Positions 51,044-61,400 of a DNA stretch of 64,000 bases are shown one piece after another (the stretch's first letter is position 1; the number at the start of each line of letters is the position of its first letter). The notes below the pieces were generated by a model. That model made no database searches. It worked only from the letters and a program-made list of their open reading frames with translations, and was not told the origin of the DNA. The stretch is from Palsa-343 sp036269135. GTDB lineage: Bacteria; Acidobacteriota; Terriglobia; Terriglobales; Acidobacteriaceae. The stretch is taken from NCBI GenBank assembly GCA_036269135.1, contig DATASQ010000053.1:124001-188000 (forward strand), read 5' to 3'. A program made the translations under genes and the position numbers.

Positions 51044-51245
51044 AATGCCTCCGGCATTCGTCGTGAACCGGACAGGATGCAACACCGGGCAGGACGAACG
51101 CGCCTGAAAATCTGAGCTGGGCGGAATCCCTTGCTTCTCGCCAGCGGTCAACCCGCCGGGAGGTCCCGAAGACACACGGGACGAGCAGAATCGCCAAACC
51201 AACTTAGTTTATCGGGAGTTGCGGACAGGGTCAACCGCAGGCGGC

Positions 51246-52766
51246 TTAATCGCGCTTCCCGGCCCCGAGGGCGCGGCCCCATCGCCAGGTCAGCTCGGCG
51301 TAGCCGAACTGAAGGTTCGACCCGGTGGGGTAAATGGCGGAGACCCCGCGCTTGCCCCAGCCATGTCCGTAATACAGGTTCACGGCGAGGTGCGCTGTGG
51401 TTTGCCAGTCGGAGCTGATGTCGGCGACGGAAGCGAGGGAGGTGTGTCCATTGGCGGGTCGCCCGGTGAAGCCGAAGACTTTGTTGTCGTAAGCGCCCCC
51501 GCCCAGGTACCAGAGGTCGTGAGCCGAGCTGAGATCCACCCAGTGAAGATCGCTGCGGAGCTCGAGTTTCTTCGCCGGGTCATCGATGAGCTGGACGAAG
51601 CTGTCGGTCGTGTTCATCAGGTTATAAAACGGCAGGCGGGCGTAGACGCGGGGAGTGGGAAGCATCTGGAAGAAGGTGGTATTCCGGTTGTCGGAGGGAT
51701 TGTTGTCGCCGGTACCGCGCCACCAGCCGCCGCGCAGCCAGGGCCCAAGCCACTGCATGGATCGGACCGGTGTGAGGCGATAGCCGCCCTCAAGCGCGGC
51801 CCCGCCGGCGCTGTCGCTTTCGCTGCCCCACGCGCCGTTCTGCCGGGCGCCCCAGAAGACAAAGTCCAGCGTGCCGGGGCCGGCGGGCTGGGTGGCGATC
51901 AGGCTGCCCCCCCAGGTGCCCAGGCGGATGTTTTTATGGTCGGCCTGGCGAACAGCCAGGGGGCGGTTGTCGGTTTTGGTAATGCCGGTGCGCCCGTCGT
52001 GATAGCCGATGGCGAAGGCGCGGGCGAGAACGCGGCCGTGGGCCGCGGTGCGCGTGAGGGCCAGGTACTGCGTATCGACGTTGAGCTCGGGATTGCCGTT
52101 CATGTTGAACACGCCCTGGTCGGCGCGCGCGGCCATGGCGGTCACATCCCAGGCGCCGGTCCCGAAATGCGCGTCGATGCCATCGAAGCTGCGCTGCGCA
52201 TTGGTGAATCCGAAATTGCCGATCAGGCGCTGCTGGACGCGGTTATTCTGCAGCCAGGCCACCGTGGAATCGTTGGGGTGAGTTTCGACTCCACCGAAGA
52301 ATTCGAATCGGCCGAGACGCAGGGATCGATCCCCGCCAAAGCGATAGCGGAGGAAGCCCTGCTTCAGAAAAGCCGCAGCGGGGTCGCTATTGTTGCCGCT
52401 CGACGCATAGTAGGTGGCGCCAAGGCCCAGTTGCCCTCGTGCGGAAATCGGAGAGACGGCATGGTCGGGCAGGCCGAGGACCGCGGGTTGAGAAAGCTCG
52501 AGTTCCCAGTCCCAGCGGCGGATCCGCTGCGCGAGAGCGATGCGCAGCAGAGATTCTGTATAGGGATAAGTATTCGAGGTGGGTGGGGCGGCAAACCATT
52601 GCCATGTATCCTGGCGGGCGCGCTCATAGAAGGAGACGGTGACCGCGGGGTCCGGCGACACGGCCGCAGCGGCGGGCGAGGAAGAGGGCTGAGCAGCGGC
52701 AACAGAAGCCAGGGCAAAAGCGCTGAGGAGGCCTGCGAAGGCTTTTAGCATGAGTCTGGCCAGCAT
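51246..52766 (-). CDS. Outer-membrane porin, alginate-export-like
   Basis: A 506-residue beta-barrel protein with a signal peptide (LKAFAGLLSAFALASVAAAQ) and alternating strands with aromatic girdles throughout (RQDTWQWF, YRFGGDRSLRLGRFEFFGG, GWGKRGVSAIYPTG) and a closing strand (LTWRWGRALG). It resembles the alginate-export family (AlgE-like) barrel. A transport role for a polysaccharide or sugar acid is inferred; an unspecific porin is also possible. ATG 52766 is preferred; ATG 52748 would trim 6 residues. It is on the same strand as the GT39 gene, 103 bases downstream of it. Confidence 0.78.
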   Translation of the reverse strand: MLARLMLKAFAGLLSAFALASVAAAQPSSSPAAAAVSPDPAVTVSFYERARQDTWQWFAAPPTSNTYPYTESLLRIALAQRIRRWDWELELSQPAVLGLPDHAVSPISARGQLGLGATYYASSGNNSDPAAAFLKQGFLRYRFGGDRSLRLGRFEFFGGVETHPNDSTVAWLQNNRVQQRLIGNFGFTNAQRSFDGIDAHFGTGAWDVTAMAARADQGVFNMNGNPELNVDTQYLALTRTAAHGRVLARAFAIGYHDGRTGITKTDNRPLAVRQADHKNIRLGTWGGSLIATQPAGPGTLDFVFWGARQNGAWGSESDSAGGAALEGGYRLTPVRSMQWLGPWLRGGWWRGTGDNNPSDNRNTTFFQMLPTPRVYARLPFYNLMNTTDSFVQLIDDPAKKLELRSDLHWVDLSSAHDLWYLGGGAYDNKVFGFTGRPANGHTSLASVADISSDWQTTAHLAVNLYYGHGWGKRGVSAIYPTGSNLQFGYAELTWRWGRALGAGKRD

Positions 52767-52868
52767 GCCCGGCGCAGTGGCCTGAAGACAACCACCTTTG
52801 GATGGATTTCCGCATACAACCACGGATCCGGGGCTGCTCCTTTCCCGGGCCGGACGAGCAGGCAGAGG

Positions 52869-54593
52869 TCAGAAGCTGGCGCCGCCCCTGTTGGGCTGGT
52901 TGCTGACGATCTCCTTGCCCCCGCTGCGCCCGATGACGTAGACCGGGCCCGGAAGGCCGGGCACGGTTTCAATCGGCGACCAGAGCCAGACGCGCGCGGT
53001 GCCGCTCCAGCGCGTCGCCAGGTCGGCGGGGCTGATAAAGACCGAGGGATTGGCGGAGACGCCGGGTTTCGGACCGGACCCGGGGCCATTGAGGATCAGC
53101 AACTGCCGTTCGAGATAAAAGGCCAGCGATGAGGCTCCTTCGAAGGGGCCGTTGACGATGACCGCATCGCCGGGCCGCACCTCAGGCTTGATGGCCTCCG
53201 CGAGGATCTGCGAGGAGAGCACAGGCGAGAACGTATTGAGGGCCAGATGGGCGGCGATGAGAATCGCGACGATCATCCCGGCCAGAAAGCAGTTGGCCAT
53301 GCGCGCGTTATCGCGCAGGCGGAAGAGAAGCCCTCCGGAGACGCCCGCCAGAAGAGCAATGAACACGATCCAGAGCGGAACCTTAAACGCGCCCATGGCC
53401 GGCAGCGTGAGGTCGAAGAGATATCCGAAGAAAACGGCGTGGGCGCCGGTATGGGCACGGAGGAGGGTGGCGATATCCACGCCGGGAGCGGGCCGTGGCG
53501 CGGCGAACAGCAGATAGCCGGCGAATGCGGCCGCGGCCATACCGATGCAGAAGAGGATGGCGGCAGCAATGCGGCCCTGATGGTGCGGCAGGGATTCGTC
53601 CTCCGCGAGCCAGCCGCCGGCGAGCAGCGCCATGGGCGGCAGAGCGGAGAGCAGATTGAATTCCTGGCGGGCGGTGAAGCTGAAAAAGACAAGGACGGTG
53701 AGGATCCAAACGAGACACAGGAGCCGGGCCTGCCGGCGGCGTTCGGGCTGGGGCGAGGCGCCGATGCGCAGGGCGCGAAGGCTGAAGGCGCACCAGGGAA
53801 CGATCCAGAGCAGAAGAAGGGGCCAGAAGACGAACAGAGGAACGCGGCCTCCCTGCAGGGCCGGCATCAGCGCGCCGAGGCGGATGTGACCGGAGTCCAC
53901 CCGGGCGGCAATGTGCCAGGGCAGAACGATCACGAAGAACGCAAGGATGGCCGGGATGGGGTGCCAGTGCAGGAAATGGCGCAACTGGCGCGTGAACAGG
54001 AGATAGAGAAACACCACCACCAGGGGAAAGACCACGCCGGCCACCCCCTGGGTGAGAACCCCAAGAGCGCAGCAGGCGCCGAATCCTATGGCCGTGCTCA
54101 GCCGATGTTGCTTTTGGTCGAGGGAACGCCAGAAGCAGTTGATGGCGAGCGTCGTCCAGAGACAAAGAAAGACGTCGCGCAGGAGAAGGTGGCCGAACAG
54201 GAAGACACCGTAGGAAGTCATCAGCGCCAGCGTGGCGTAGAAGGCCGCGACGGGAGAATGGAAGATGCGGCGGCCCAGGGAAAACGTAGCGGTGAAGAGG
54301 CCGAGGGTCGCCAGCGCGACGGGCAGGCGGGCGGCCCAGTCACTCACTCCGAAGAGGCCGAAGCTCCACGCGATGGTCCAGTAAAGGAGCGGCGAGTGGT
54401 GGCCGTAGCGAAAACCGTTCGCCCAGGGGGTAATCCAGTGGCCCGCGGTGAGCATTTCGCGGCCGATCTCCGCGCTGAGGGCGTCGGCGCCATCGAGCAG
54501 AGGCGGCTTGACCATGGAGAAAGAGGCGTAGAGGAGCACCCAGAGCCCGAGCAGCGGAACGACGAATCGCTTGGCGGTGCGCAGGCTGGTCAT
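52869..54593 (-). CDS. GT39/ArnT-like membrane glycosyltransferase
   Basis: A 574-residue polytopic membrane protein of the dolichyl-phosphate-mannose-mannosyltransferase/ArnT type. The first periplasmic loop, DGADALSAEIGREMLTAGHWITP, fits the conserved acidic DE-like segment of these enzymes, but the second acidic residue is altered (DGADAL instead of xDExx), so the catalytic motif may be degenerate. At least ten helices follow and the C-terminal about 100 residues form a soluble domain. It probably transfers a lipid-linked sugar to a periplasmic target. Neighbours on this strand are the porin and an EAL/HDOD protein. Confidence 0.8.
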   Translation of the reverse strand: MTSLRTAKRFVVPLLGLWVLLYASFSMVKPPLLDGADALSAEIGREMLTAGHWITPWANGFRYGHHSPLLYWTIAWSFGLFGVSDWAARLPVALATLGLFTATFSLGRRIFHSPVAAFYATLALMTSYGVFLFGHLLLRDVFLCLWTTLAINCFWRSLDQKQHRLSTAIGFGACCALGVLTQGVAGVVFPLVVVFLYLLFTRQLRHFLHWHPIPAILAFFVIVLPWHIAARVDSGHIRLGALMPALQGGRVPLFVFWPLLLLWIVPWCAFSLRALRIGASPQPERRRQARLLCLVWILTVLVFFSFTARQEFNLLSALPPMALLAGGWLAEDESLPHHQGRIAAAILFCIGMAAAAFAGYLLFAAPRPAPGVDIATLLRAHTGAHAVFFGYLFDLTLPAMGAFKVPLWIVFIALLAGVSGGLLFRLRDNARMANCFLAGMIVAILIAAHLALNTFSPVLSSQILAEAIKPEVRPGDAVIVNGPFEGASSLAFYLERQLLILNGPGSGPKPGVSANPSVFISPADLATRWSGTARVWLWSPIETVPGLPGPVYVIGRSGGKEIVSNQPNRGGASF

Positions 54594-54672
54594 GCGACTC
54601 GATTATAGAGAGGGGAGGGGAGCCGGCGTAAGGAAAGCGTATCGAGGCAGACACGCTGCGGGTGGGCCGCGG

Positions 54673-55941
54673 CTACCCGGGGAAGAACATCTCCCGCATG
54701 GTGGCGGAAGCGCTGCGCATCGCCTCGACATAGGTGGAGGCGATGAAGCCTTCTTCCAGCCCCAGCAGGCGCTGCGTTTCCTGGCATCGCTGCCAGTCGC
54801 AGGACTCGAGGCTGCGCACCAGAAGAAGAGCCCGGCCGGGGCCGCTGTCATCGCCGCCGAGAGCCGCTTTCATCTCCGCACTGATGGGCAGCGTTTGCAG
54901 GATCCGCGCCAGAGGGGTTTCGAAAAGGACATCGAGCATGGAGATCATGCCGAGCAGATACATGCGCGCGGGCAGCTCCCCCAGCGAAGGCGCCAGCAGC
55001 TCGCAAAAATGCGCCCGCGAGAGAGCCATGGACACCAGGGTCGAGGAGCGATCGCCGGCCAGAGCCCCCGCCACCGCCACCGTGGCCATCTTGCGAACGG
55101 CGTCTTCCCCCACCATGAGCAGCGCTTCGCGGACCGTGGTGACGGGGCTGGCGTGTCCCTGCATGGCGGAATTGGCGAGGCGCAGAACCCGGTAGCAGAG
55201 CGAGGCGTCGCCGGAGATCAGCTTTTCCACTTTGCGCAGGTCGGTGGGCGTTTCATGGAGCGCGCCCAGCAGCCGGAGATACACCAGGTGATTCTGTGGA
55301 ACGGGGCGGGAGGAGACCAGAACCGGCTGCGAGAAAAAATAGCCCTGAAAGAGAGAGCACCCTTCGGAGCGCGCAATGCGCATCTGGATTTCGGTTTCGA
55401 TGTTCGTCGCGATCAGCTGCACCGCCGACCCGGCCGCCATGGCATAGGTGGCGCGCCGATCGTCAAAGTCGGTGGTCTGGAAATCGATTCGAATGAAGTC
55501 TGCCACTCGCGCAAGCGGCGCAAGGCCGGCGCGGGCGACACAGGAATCGAGAGCGAAGCGATAGCCCTGCTGTCGCAAAGTGAGACAGATCTTCAGAAAA
55601 TCGGGGTCCGCTCCGGCACCGGCATCCGGGACCAGCACGGTGCTTTCCGCGGGAAGAACCGTCACCAGGCCTTCGGACAGAGCCGAGCGGGTACACCGAA
55701 TGAACGCGCTGCCCTGATTGGGTTCCGGAGCCAGCAGCAGCCAGTGATCGACCGCCTCGCGGGTAGCCACCTCCGGATCGCAGTCCTCGGCTTCGCCGGG
55801 GCGGAGAAACAGCTCATACCCGAAGAGGCGGCACTGCGCGTCGACGATGGGCTGACGGCTGAGGAATCGGCACGGCGTCGAGAGAGAGTCGTGCGGGGAG
55901 CCGTCGGGGCGGGTTTGCGGAGAGGGGGTCATCGCGCTCAT
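54673..55941 (-). CDS. EAL-like/HDOD protein
   Basis: A 422-residue cytoplasmic protein of the YuxH type: an N-terminal EAL-fold domain where the usual EAL triad is replaced by YELFLR (FLSRQPIVDAQCRLFGYELF), so phosphodiesterase activity is doubtful, followed by an HDOD domain (LRKVEKLISGDASLCYRVLRLANS). Such proteins usually bind cyclic-di-GMP or interact in signal networks without hydrolysing it. It lies between two membrane glycosyltransferase-type genes. ATG at 55941 is the first good start. Confidence 0.83.
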   Translation of the reverse strand: MSAMTPSPQTRPDGSPHDSLSTPCRFLSRQPIVDAQCRLFGYELFLRPGEAEDCDPEVATREAVDHWLLLAPEPNQGSAFIRCTRSALSEGLVTVLPAESTVLVPDAGAGADPDFLKICLTLRQQGYRFALDSCVARAGLAPLARVADFIRIDFQTTDFDDRRATYAMAAGSAVQLIATNIETEIQMRIARSEGCSLFQGYFFSQPVLVSSRPVPQNHLVYLRLLGALHETPTDLRKVEKLISGDASLCYRVLRLANSAMQGHASPVTTVREALLMVGEDAVRKMATVAVAGALAGDRSSTLVSMALSRAHFCELLAPSLGELPARMYLLGMISMLDVLFETPLARILQTLPISAEMKAALGGDDSGPGRALLLVRSLESCDWQRCQETQRLLGLEEGFIASTYVEAMRSASATMREMFFPG

Positions 55942-56144
55942 TCAGGCCTCGCAGTCGTTCGGAGCACACAGGCTGCTCCAGCCATCCACGATGCTTCATC
56001 GGCATGGACGCTCCAGGCTTCATGGGTGGGATGGGCCGCAACCCTCGGGAACCCTGCCGCAGGCCCGCAGGGATTCACGGGAGGGGCCGTCGAGCAGCCG
56101 GAAAGGGCTGTCCGGGTTCGATACACTGCTGAGAAGTCCTTTTG

Positions 56145-57320
56145 ATGTCGTCCACGCGAACGAAGCACCGCCTGCGCAAATTCCGGTTCGAGCGCCCGCA
56201 AAAAATCGCGGCCGCCCTCCTGTTCCTGCTGCTGGTGCAGTGCCTCTGGGTCAGCGCGCTGCGGCCGCTTTCGGAAACCGACTATCAGTTCGCCCGCTGC
56301 GGGCGGGAGATGTGGGAGCATCCCTCGCCGCTGGCGGGATATTTCACCACCTGCGGCAATATCCACGATGGAACGCTGGCCTATCGCGCGGCGGGCCTCC
56401 CGCTGACCCTGGAGCGCATCCTGGAGGGGCAGGCTGCAACGACCTCGACCTGGGAGATGCGGCATGAGGTCGGCGCTATCAAATTCCTTCTCCGGCTTCC
56501 CTTTCTTCTGGCCGGGCTGGCGCTGGGCGCCTCGCTTTGGTGGGTCACGCGCAGGCTCTTTGGCAACGAGGGCGGCTACATTTCTCTGGCCCTTTATTGT
56601 TTTATGCCGTCCGTCGTGCGCGCCTGCACCACGCCCAACAATGAAATTCTGGCGGCGTTCGGACTCTTTTCTGTCATCTACACCGCCATTGGAGTTTCCC
56701 ATGCGCTACAGGGGCCGCGGCGCAAATGGCGGCCGCGGATTTTGCTGCTCACCCTGGCTCTCGGCTTTACCGCTGCGGCGCACATCGCGGCCTTTGTGCT
56801 GGCGCTGCTCTTCACCATCGGGTTCATGGCCTGGGTGGCCGAAGGACGGCGCGCGTATATTCCCACCCTGGTCCTGGTCTGGGGGGTGGGCGCGTTTTTC
56901 CTGCTGTTTGCGTCGTATGGGTTTCGGCCCGATGCCTTCAGCTACGTCTTTCGAAGCGCCGCGGGGCGCATCTGGGTGTCGCTGGAGCCGGCGCGGTGGT
57001 TCTTCTCCAATCCGGCGCACGCGGCCTTCACCGGAGCGCTGCTGGGCGCTCTGGCTCTCTACGCCGTCTCGCGCCGATCGCGCTACTTCGGCAACACGGC
57101 GCCGCTGCTGGTGGGAGCGCCGCTGCTGTTTCTGGTGACCACGGGCGTCCCGTCGGAAACCTGGTTGTGGGCTCTGCCCTTCCTGATTGCCTTTGTGGGG
57201 GGCGTCTTCGCCGACGCGCTGGAGACGCGCGGGCGCAGGGCCTTCCTGTGGGCGACGGGCATGGTGGTCGTGGCGCAGGCCGTGCTCTGTGTGATGAGTC
57301 TGGCGGGGATGACGGGGTAA
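56145..57320 (+). CDS. Polytopic membrane protein, GT-C-like
   Basis: A 391-residue membrane protein with about nine to ten hydrophobic helices, starting after a basic N-terminus (RTKHRLRKFRFERPQK). The first external loop has ETDYQFARCGREMWEH, an acidic patch like the D/E motif of GT-C glycosyltransferases, and GGYISLALYCFMPSVV resembles GT39 proteins. So it may be a second lipid-sugar transferase; no family is certain. ATG 56145 follows TTG 56142; TACACT at 56122-56127 is a -10-like hexamer with 17 bases to the ATG. It converges with obgE. Confidence 0.72.
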   Translation: MSSTRTKHRLRKFRFERPQKIAAALLFLLLVQCLWVSALRPLSETDYQFARCGREMWEHPSPLAGYFTTCGNIHDGTLAYRAAGLPLTLERILEGQAATTSTWEMRHEVGAIKFLLRLPFLLAGLALGASLWWVTRRLFGNEGGYISLALYCFMPSVVRACTTPNNEILAAFGLFSVIYTAIGVSHALQGPRRKWRPRILLLTLALGFTAAAHIAAFVLALLFTIGFMAWVAEGRRAYIPTLVLVWGVGAFFLLFASYGFRPDAFSYVFRSAAGRIWVSLEPARWFFSNPAHAAFTGALLGALALYAVSRRSRYFGNTAPLLVGAPLLFLVTTGVPSETWLWALPFLIAFVGGVFADALETRGRRAFLWATGMVVVAQAVLCVMSLAGMTG

Positions 57321-57324
57321 AGCT

Positions 57325-58386
57325 TCAGCCGACGGCCGGCATCGACTCCTCGGGGCCGGGCGTCGCCGGCGACTCGTTGCGCAGATCCCGCACGCGCTCG
57401 CCGATGGCGTATTTCAGCTTGTCCACGCCGAGGCCGGTGACCGCCGAGATGGCGTAAAACGGCAGCTTGCGGCGCTTCGCCATGGCCTCCAGCTTCTTCA
57501 GCTTCTCGGGATTGGCAACGTCCGCCTTCGAGGCGACCACGATCACGGGCTTCTTGTCGAGGCCGTGGCCGAAGTTCTTTAGCTCGCCCTGGATGACGCG
57601 GAAATCTTCGACCGGATCGGGGCGTCCGCTGCCGTCTGAAACGTCCACCAGGTGCACGAGGATGCGGGTGCGCTCGATGTGGCGGAGGAACTGAGTCCCG
57701 AGACCCGCGCCGAGGTGCGCTCCTTCGATGAGGCCGGGAATGTCCGCAACGACGTAGCTTTCCTCGTAAGGAGCGTCGCCGATGGTGACCACCCCCAGCT
57801 GGGGCTCGAGCGTGGTGAACGGGTAATCGGCGATTTTGGGTCGAGCGGCGGAGATGCGCGAGATGAGCGTGGACTTGCCCACATTGGGATAGCCGACCAG
57901 CCCGACATCCGCCAGCACCCGGAGTTCGAGCCGGTAGGTGCGTTCTTCGCCGGTGCGGCCCAGTTCGTGCTCGCGCGGCGCCTGGTGGGTGGAGGTGGCG
58001 AAGTGCTGATTGCCGCGTCCGCCGCGCCCGCCGCGGGCGATCACCAGGCGCTCATCGGGCCGGGTAAAGTCGTGGACCAGCTCCCCGGTTTCGGCGTCGA
58101 AGAGCACGGCGCCCACGGGTACCTTCAGGACCAGATCCTCGCCGTCGCGGCCGGTACAGTTGGAGCCCATGCCATGCTCGCCGCGCTCGGCCTTGTGCTC
58201 GGGGTTAAAGCGGAAATAGACCAGCGTGTTGTGGCGCTGGCTGGCTTCGAGGATCACGCTGCCGCCGTGTCCGCCGTCGCCGCCGGAGGGTCCGCCGCGG
58301 GGAACGAACTTTTCACGGCGAAACGCCATGCATCCGTTACCCCCGTCACCGGCCTTGACCCGAATTTTGGCTTCATCGATAAACAT
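57325..58386 (-). CDS. obgE: GTPase Obg
   Basis: A 353-residue essential ribosome-associated GTPase. The Obg fold at the N-terminus (FIDEAKIRVKAGDGGNGC, GGPSGGDGGHGG) is complete, as are G1 (GYPNVGKST), G3 (ADIPGLIEGA), and the NKxD-equivalent (VVASKADV). ATG at 58386 follows AGGGAG; the open frame to 58800 runs into the divergent receptor gene. It usually follows rplU and rpmA, but here lies about 6.7 kb away from rpmA with other genes between. Confidence 0.97.
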   Translation of the reverse strand: MFIDEAKIRVKAGDGGNGCMAFRREKFVPRGGPSGGDGGHGGSVILEASQRHNTLVYFRFNPEHKAERGEHGMGSNCTGRDGEDLVLKVPVGAVLFDAETGELVHDFTRPDERLVIARGGRGGRGNQHFATSTHQAPREHELGRTGEERTYRLELRVLADVGLVGYPNVGKSTLISRISAARPKIADYPFTTLEPQLGVVTIGDAPYEESYVVADIPGLIEGAHLGAGLGTQFLRHIERTRILVHLVDVSDGSGRPDPVEDFRVIQGELKNFGHGLDKKPVIVVASKADVANPEKLKKLEAMAKRRKLPFYAISAVTGLGVDKLKYAIGERVRDLRNESPATPGPEESMPAVG

Positions 58387-58475
58387 TCGCTCCCTACAGT
58401 TTAACGAATGATCTAGGTTGAACTCACCTGCCCGAAACATACCTCCGGACCGGCACGCTCCACGAATGAGGCGAC

Positions 58476-61400
58476 GTGCACCTTCCTCCCCCGGCCAAGG
58501 CGATTCTGCTGGCTCTGTGCCTTGGTTTAGGGTGCGGGGCCGCCGTAAGCTTTTGCGCGGCGCAGGCGGAGATCGGCGGGTGGGTAGCCGGTCAGGTGGC
58601 CGGGCCCGGCGGGCGGCCGGTGGCCGGCGCGCGGCTTCGGATTGAGAACGTGGCGACCGGCGAAGCCACCGACGGCGCATCCGACAGCAGCGGTAATTTT
58701 CAATTTGAGGATCTGCCGCCGGGCGAGTACACGCTGCGCGTCCTGGTGCCCGGTTTGTCGAACTGGGAGGCGGACCACGTTCGCGTGGGGCTGGGAACAT
58801 CGGTGCGCCTGCATCCGGTTCTGACTCCTCTCACCGTCCACCGGACGATTCTGGTGAACGGTGACCTCTCCCCGCCGGGCGCAGTTGCCGGCGCAGAAGA
58901 CGCTGCGGGCATCGCGAGCGAACTGCCCAACAACAGCCGGCACTGGTCGCGCATGGCGGCGCTCTTTGCCGATGGGGCGGCCGATACAGGGGGCGGGATC
59001 AGCGTTCGCGGGCTGAGCCCCCTGCTGAATGCCATCACCGTGGACGGGGCCGACCACAACCTGGCCTTTCGCGCCCAGGAGCGCGCCACCGCGGGGAACG
59101 GCTACGCGACGGCGCAGTCCGCCGTGGGTGATTTTCGCAGCTCGGCAGAGGGCTTGCCGGGAGCGCGCCAGCGTCCGGGCGGCATGACCACCGTGACGCG
59201 GGGCGGCGCCAGCCACATGCACGGGTCCGTGGTCTTCTACGATCGGGGAGCGCCGGGGCAAGCCGCGAATGCGTTCGCCAAAGTGATGCAAATGGAGCCC
59301 GAGGGAACCACCGGGTCCGTCAATGGGCAGCCCGTGCTTCTTCTGGATGGCCAGCCGGTGACCTATCAGGAGATGCCGTGGCACGCTCCGGACCGCCGGC
59401 AGAGTTGGGAGGCCGCGCTCGGCGGACCGATCCGGCGCGGGCGCGCGGACTGGTTTCTTGCCTGGGAGGAGCACGATCGGCATGACCCCGCGGTGGCTCG
59501 CGCGAATGAGCCCCAGGTGTTCTTCGCTGCGCCGTCGGCTCCGACGCTGACCACTCTCGAAGAGCGCCTTGCCGGCAGCACGTCGCCTTTGCTCCAGGGT
59601 TGTCCTGCGGACGCGGCGGGTTCCGGCTCGACGGCGCAGGCCGCCTGCGCCTATGCCGCGGTCTTGAGCCAGTTGAACGGCATGCTGGGCGAGGTGCCGC
59701 GCGCCACACGGCAGACGATCCTGTTTCCGCGTCTCGATCTCCATGTGAATGCCCACAATCAGCTCATGCTCCAGTACAACTCCATGCGGCGCACCGCGCC
59801 GTTTGGCGCCCTGACCGGAACGACGGAAACCGACAGCATGGGCAGCTTCGGCAACAGCTCCACCAGCGACGACGCGGCGGTCGCCCGGTGGGAGGTCTTC
59901 GCAACGGCGCATCTGGCCAGCAGCCTGCTCTACCAGTACAGCCGCGATGTCCTGTCCCAGCTTCCGGGCACGAACAGCCCGTTTGAGAAATCGCTGGCCA
60001 ACAACTTTTACGGATTGCCCCCGCAGGTCTCCATTGACAGCAGCGCCGGCTTCACGTTCGGCACGCGCACAGCCGTGGACAAGCCCGAATATCCGGCGGA
60101 AACGCGGCAGCAAATCATGGAAGCGGCGACCTGGATCCACAAGAAGCAGGCCATGCGCTTCGGTTACGACTACAACCACGTAGCCGATGCGGTCGAGGGC
60201 CTCAATGACGAAACGGGGAGCTATTCCTACGCCAGTCTGCTGGATTTCACCTCCGATTTGCTGGCCCCCGGTCATTGCGATGGGACGACTACCGGCGCGG
60301 GGCGGTATCCCTGCTACTCGCAGTTTCGGCAGACGGTCGGACTTTCGAGCTGGAGTCTCCAGACAGCGGATTATGCAGCGTACTGGATCGACGAGTGGAA
60401 ACCGAGACCCCGGCTGAGCCTGACCGCCGGCGTGCGTTATGGATACGAGCGCCTGCCTGATACGAATGCGGCTCTGATCAACCCGGCGATTCCGCAGACC
60501 GGCCATTTGCCCCACAATAAGGCGGATTTCGGGCCGCGCGCCGGTCTTGCCTGGGATCTGCGGGGCAACGGGCATACGGTTCTTCGCGCGGGGTTTGGCA
60601 TTTCGTACGGACGCGTTCCCAATGCGACGGTGTACAGCGCCCTGACCGAAACCGGTTCCGCACGCTCGCCACGAATGTATGCGTGGCGTCCGATGGACGC
60701 CGGTGCACCCGCGTTTCCCCATGTTCTCGCCAGCGGCGAGATCCCCTATACCGACCCTTACACACCCGATCAGCAGACCACCGCGCCGGAAGTCGTCTTC
60801 TTCGACCACGACTTTCGCCGTCCGCAAATCAACTCCTTCGACCTGTCGCTGCAGCAGACGCTGGGACGCGGCACTTTGCTTACGCTGGCGGCCATCGCGA
60901 CCGACGGCCACGATCTGACACAGTTTGTGGATACCAATCTCGACCGCGGCGCGACCGCTGAAATCTTCTACAGCGTCGCCGCTCCCGGGAATGCGGGCGC
61001 GATCGGCCCTCTGGAAAAAGCGGCGAATGCGGCAGGCGGATTTGCCAATCCGATCTACACGCCGGAGCGCTTTTATTACCGCCGTCTCAACGCCGCCTAC
61101 GGGTCGATGACCGATGTGACCAGCGAGACGAACTCCAGCTACCGCGGAGCGGTGGTGCGGCTCGTGCATCAGAAGCGCGCGCTGCAGATCAACGCGGGAT
61201 ATACCTGGGCTCATGCCATCGACGACGGCCAGACTGAAGCGACCTTTGCCGATCGCAACGATGTGTACGATCCGGCGGATCCGCAGCTGGAGCACGGAAC
61301 TTCGAATTACGATATGCGCCAGCGCGTGGCTGGAGGCGTGGTCATCCGCGAACCGTGGCGCCCCCGCGGCGCCGATGGGTTCTTCCTGGGTGGGTATTCC

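Noticed and set aside
54571..56145. A plus-strand frame of 524 codons over the EAL-like/HDOD gene
   Set aside because: Antisense to a clear gene; composition is Arg/Gly-rich noise.
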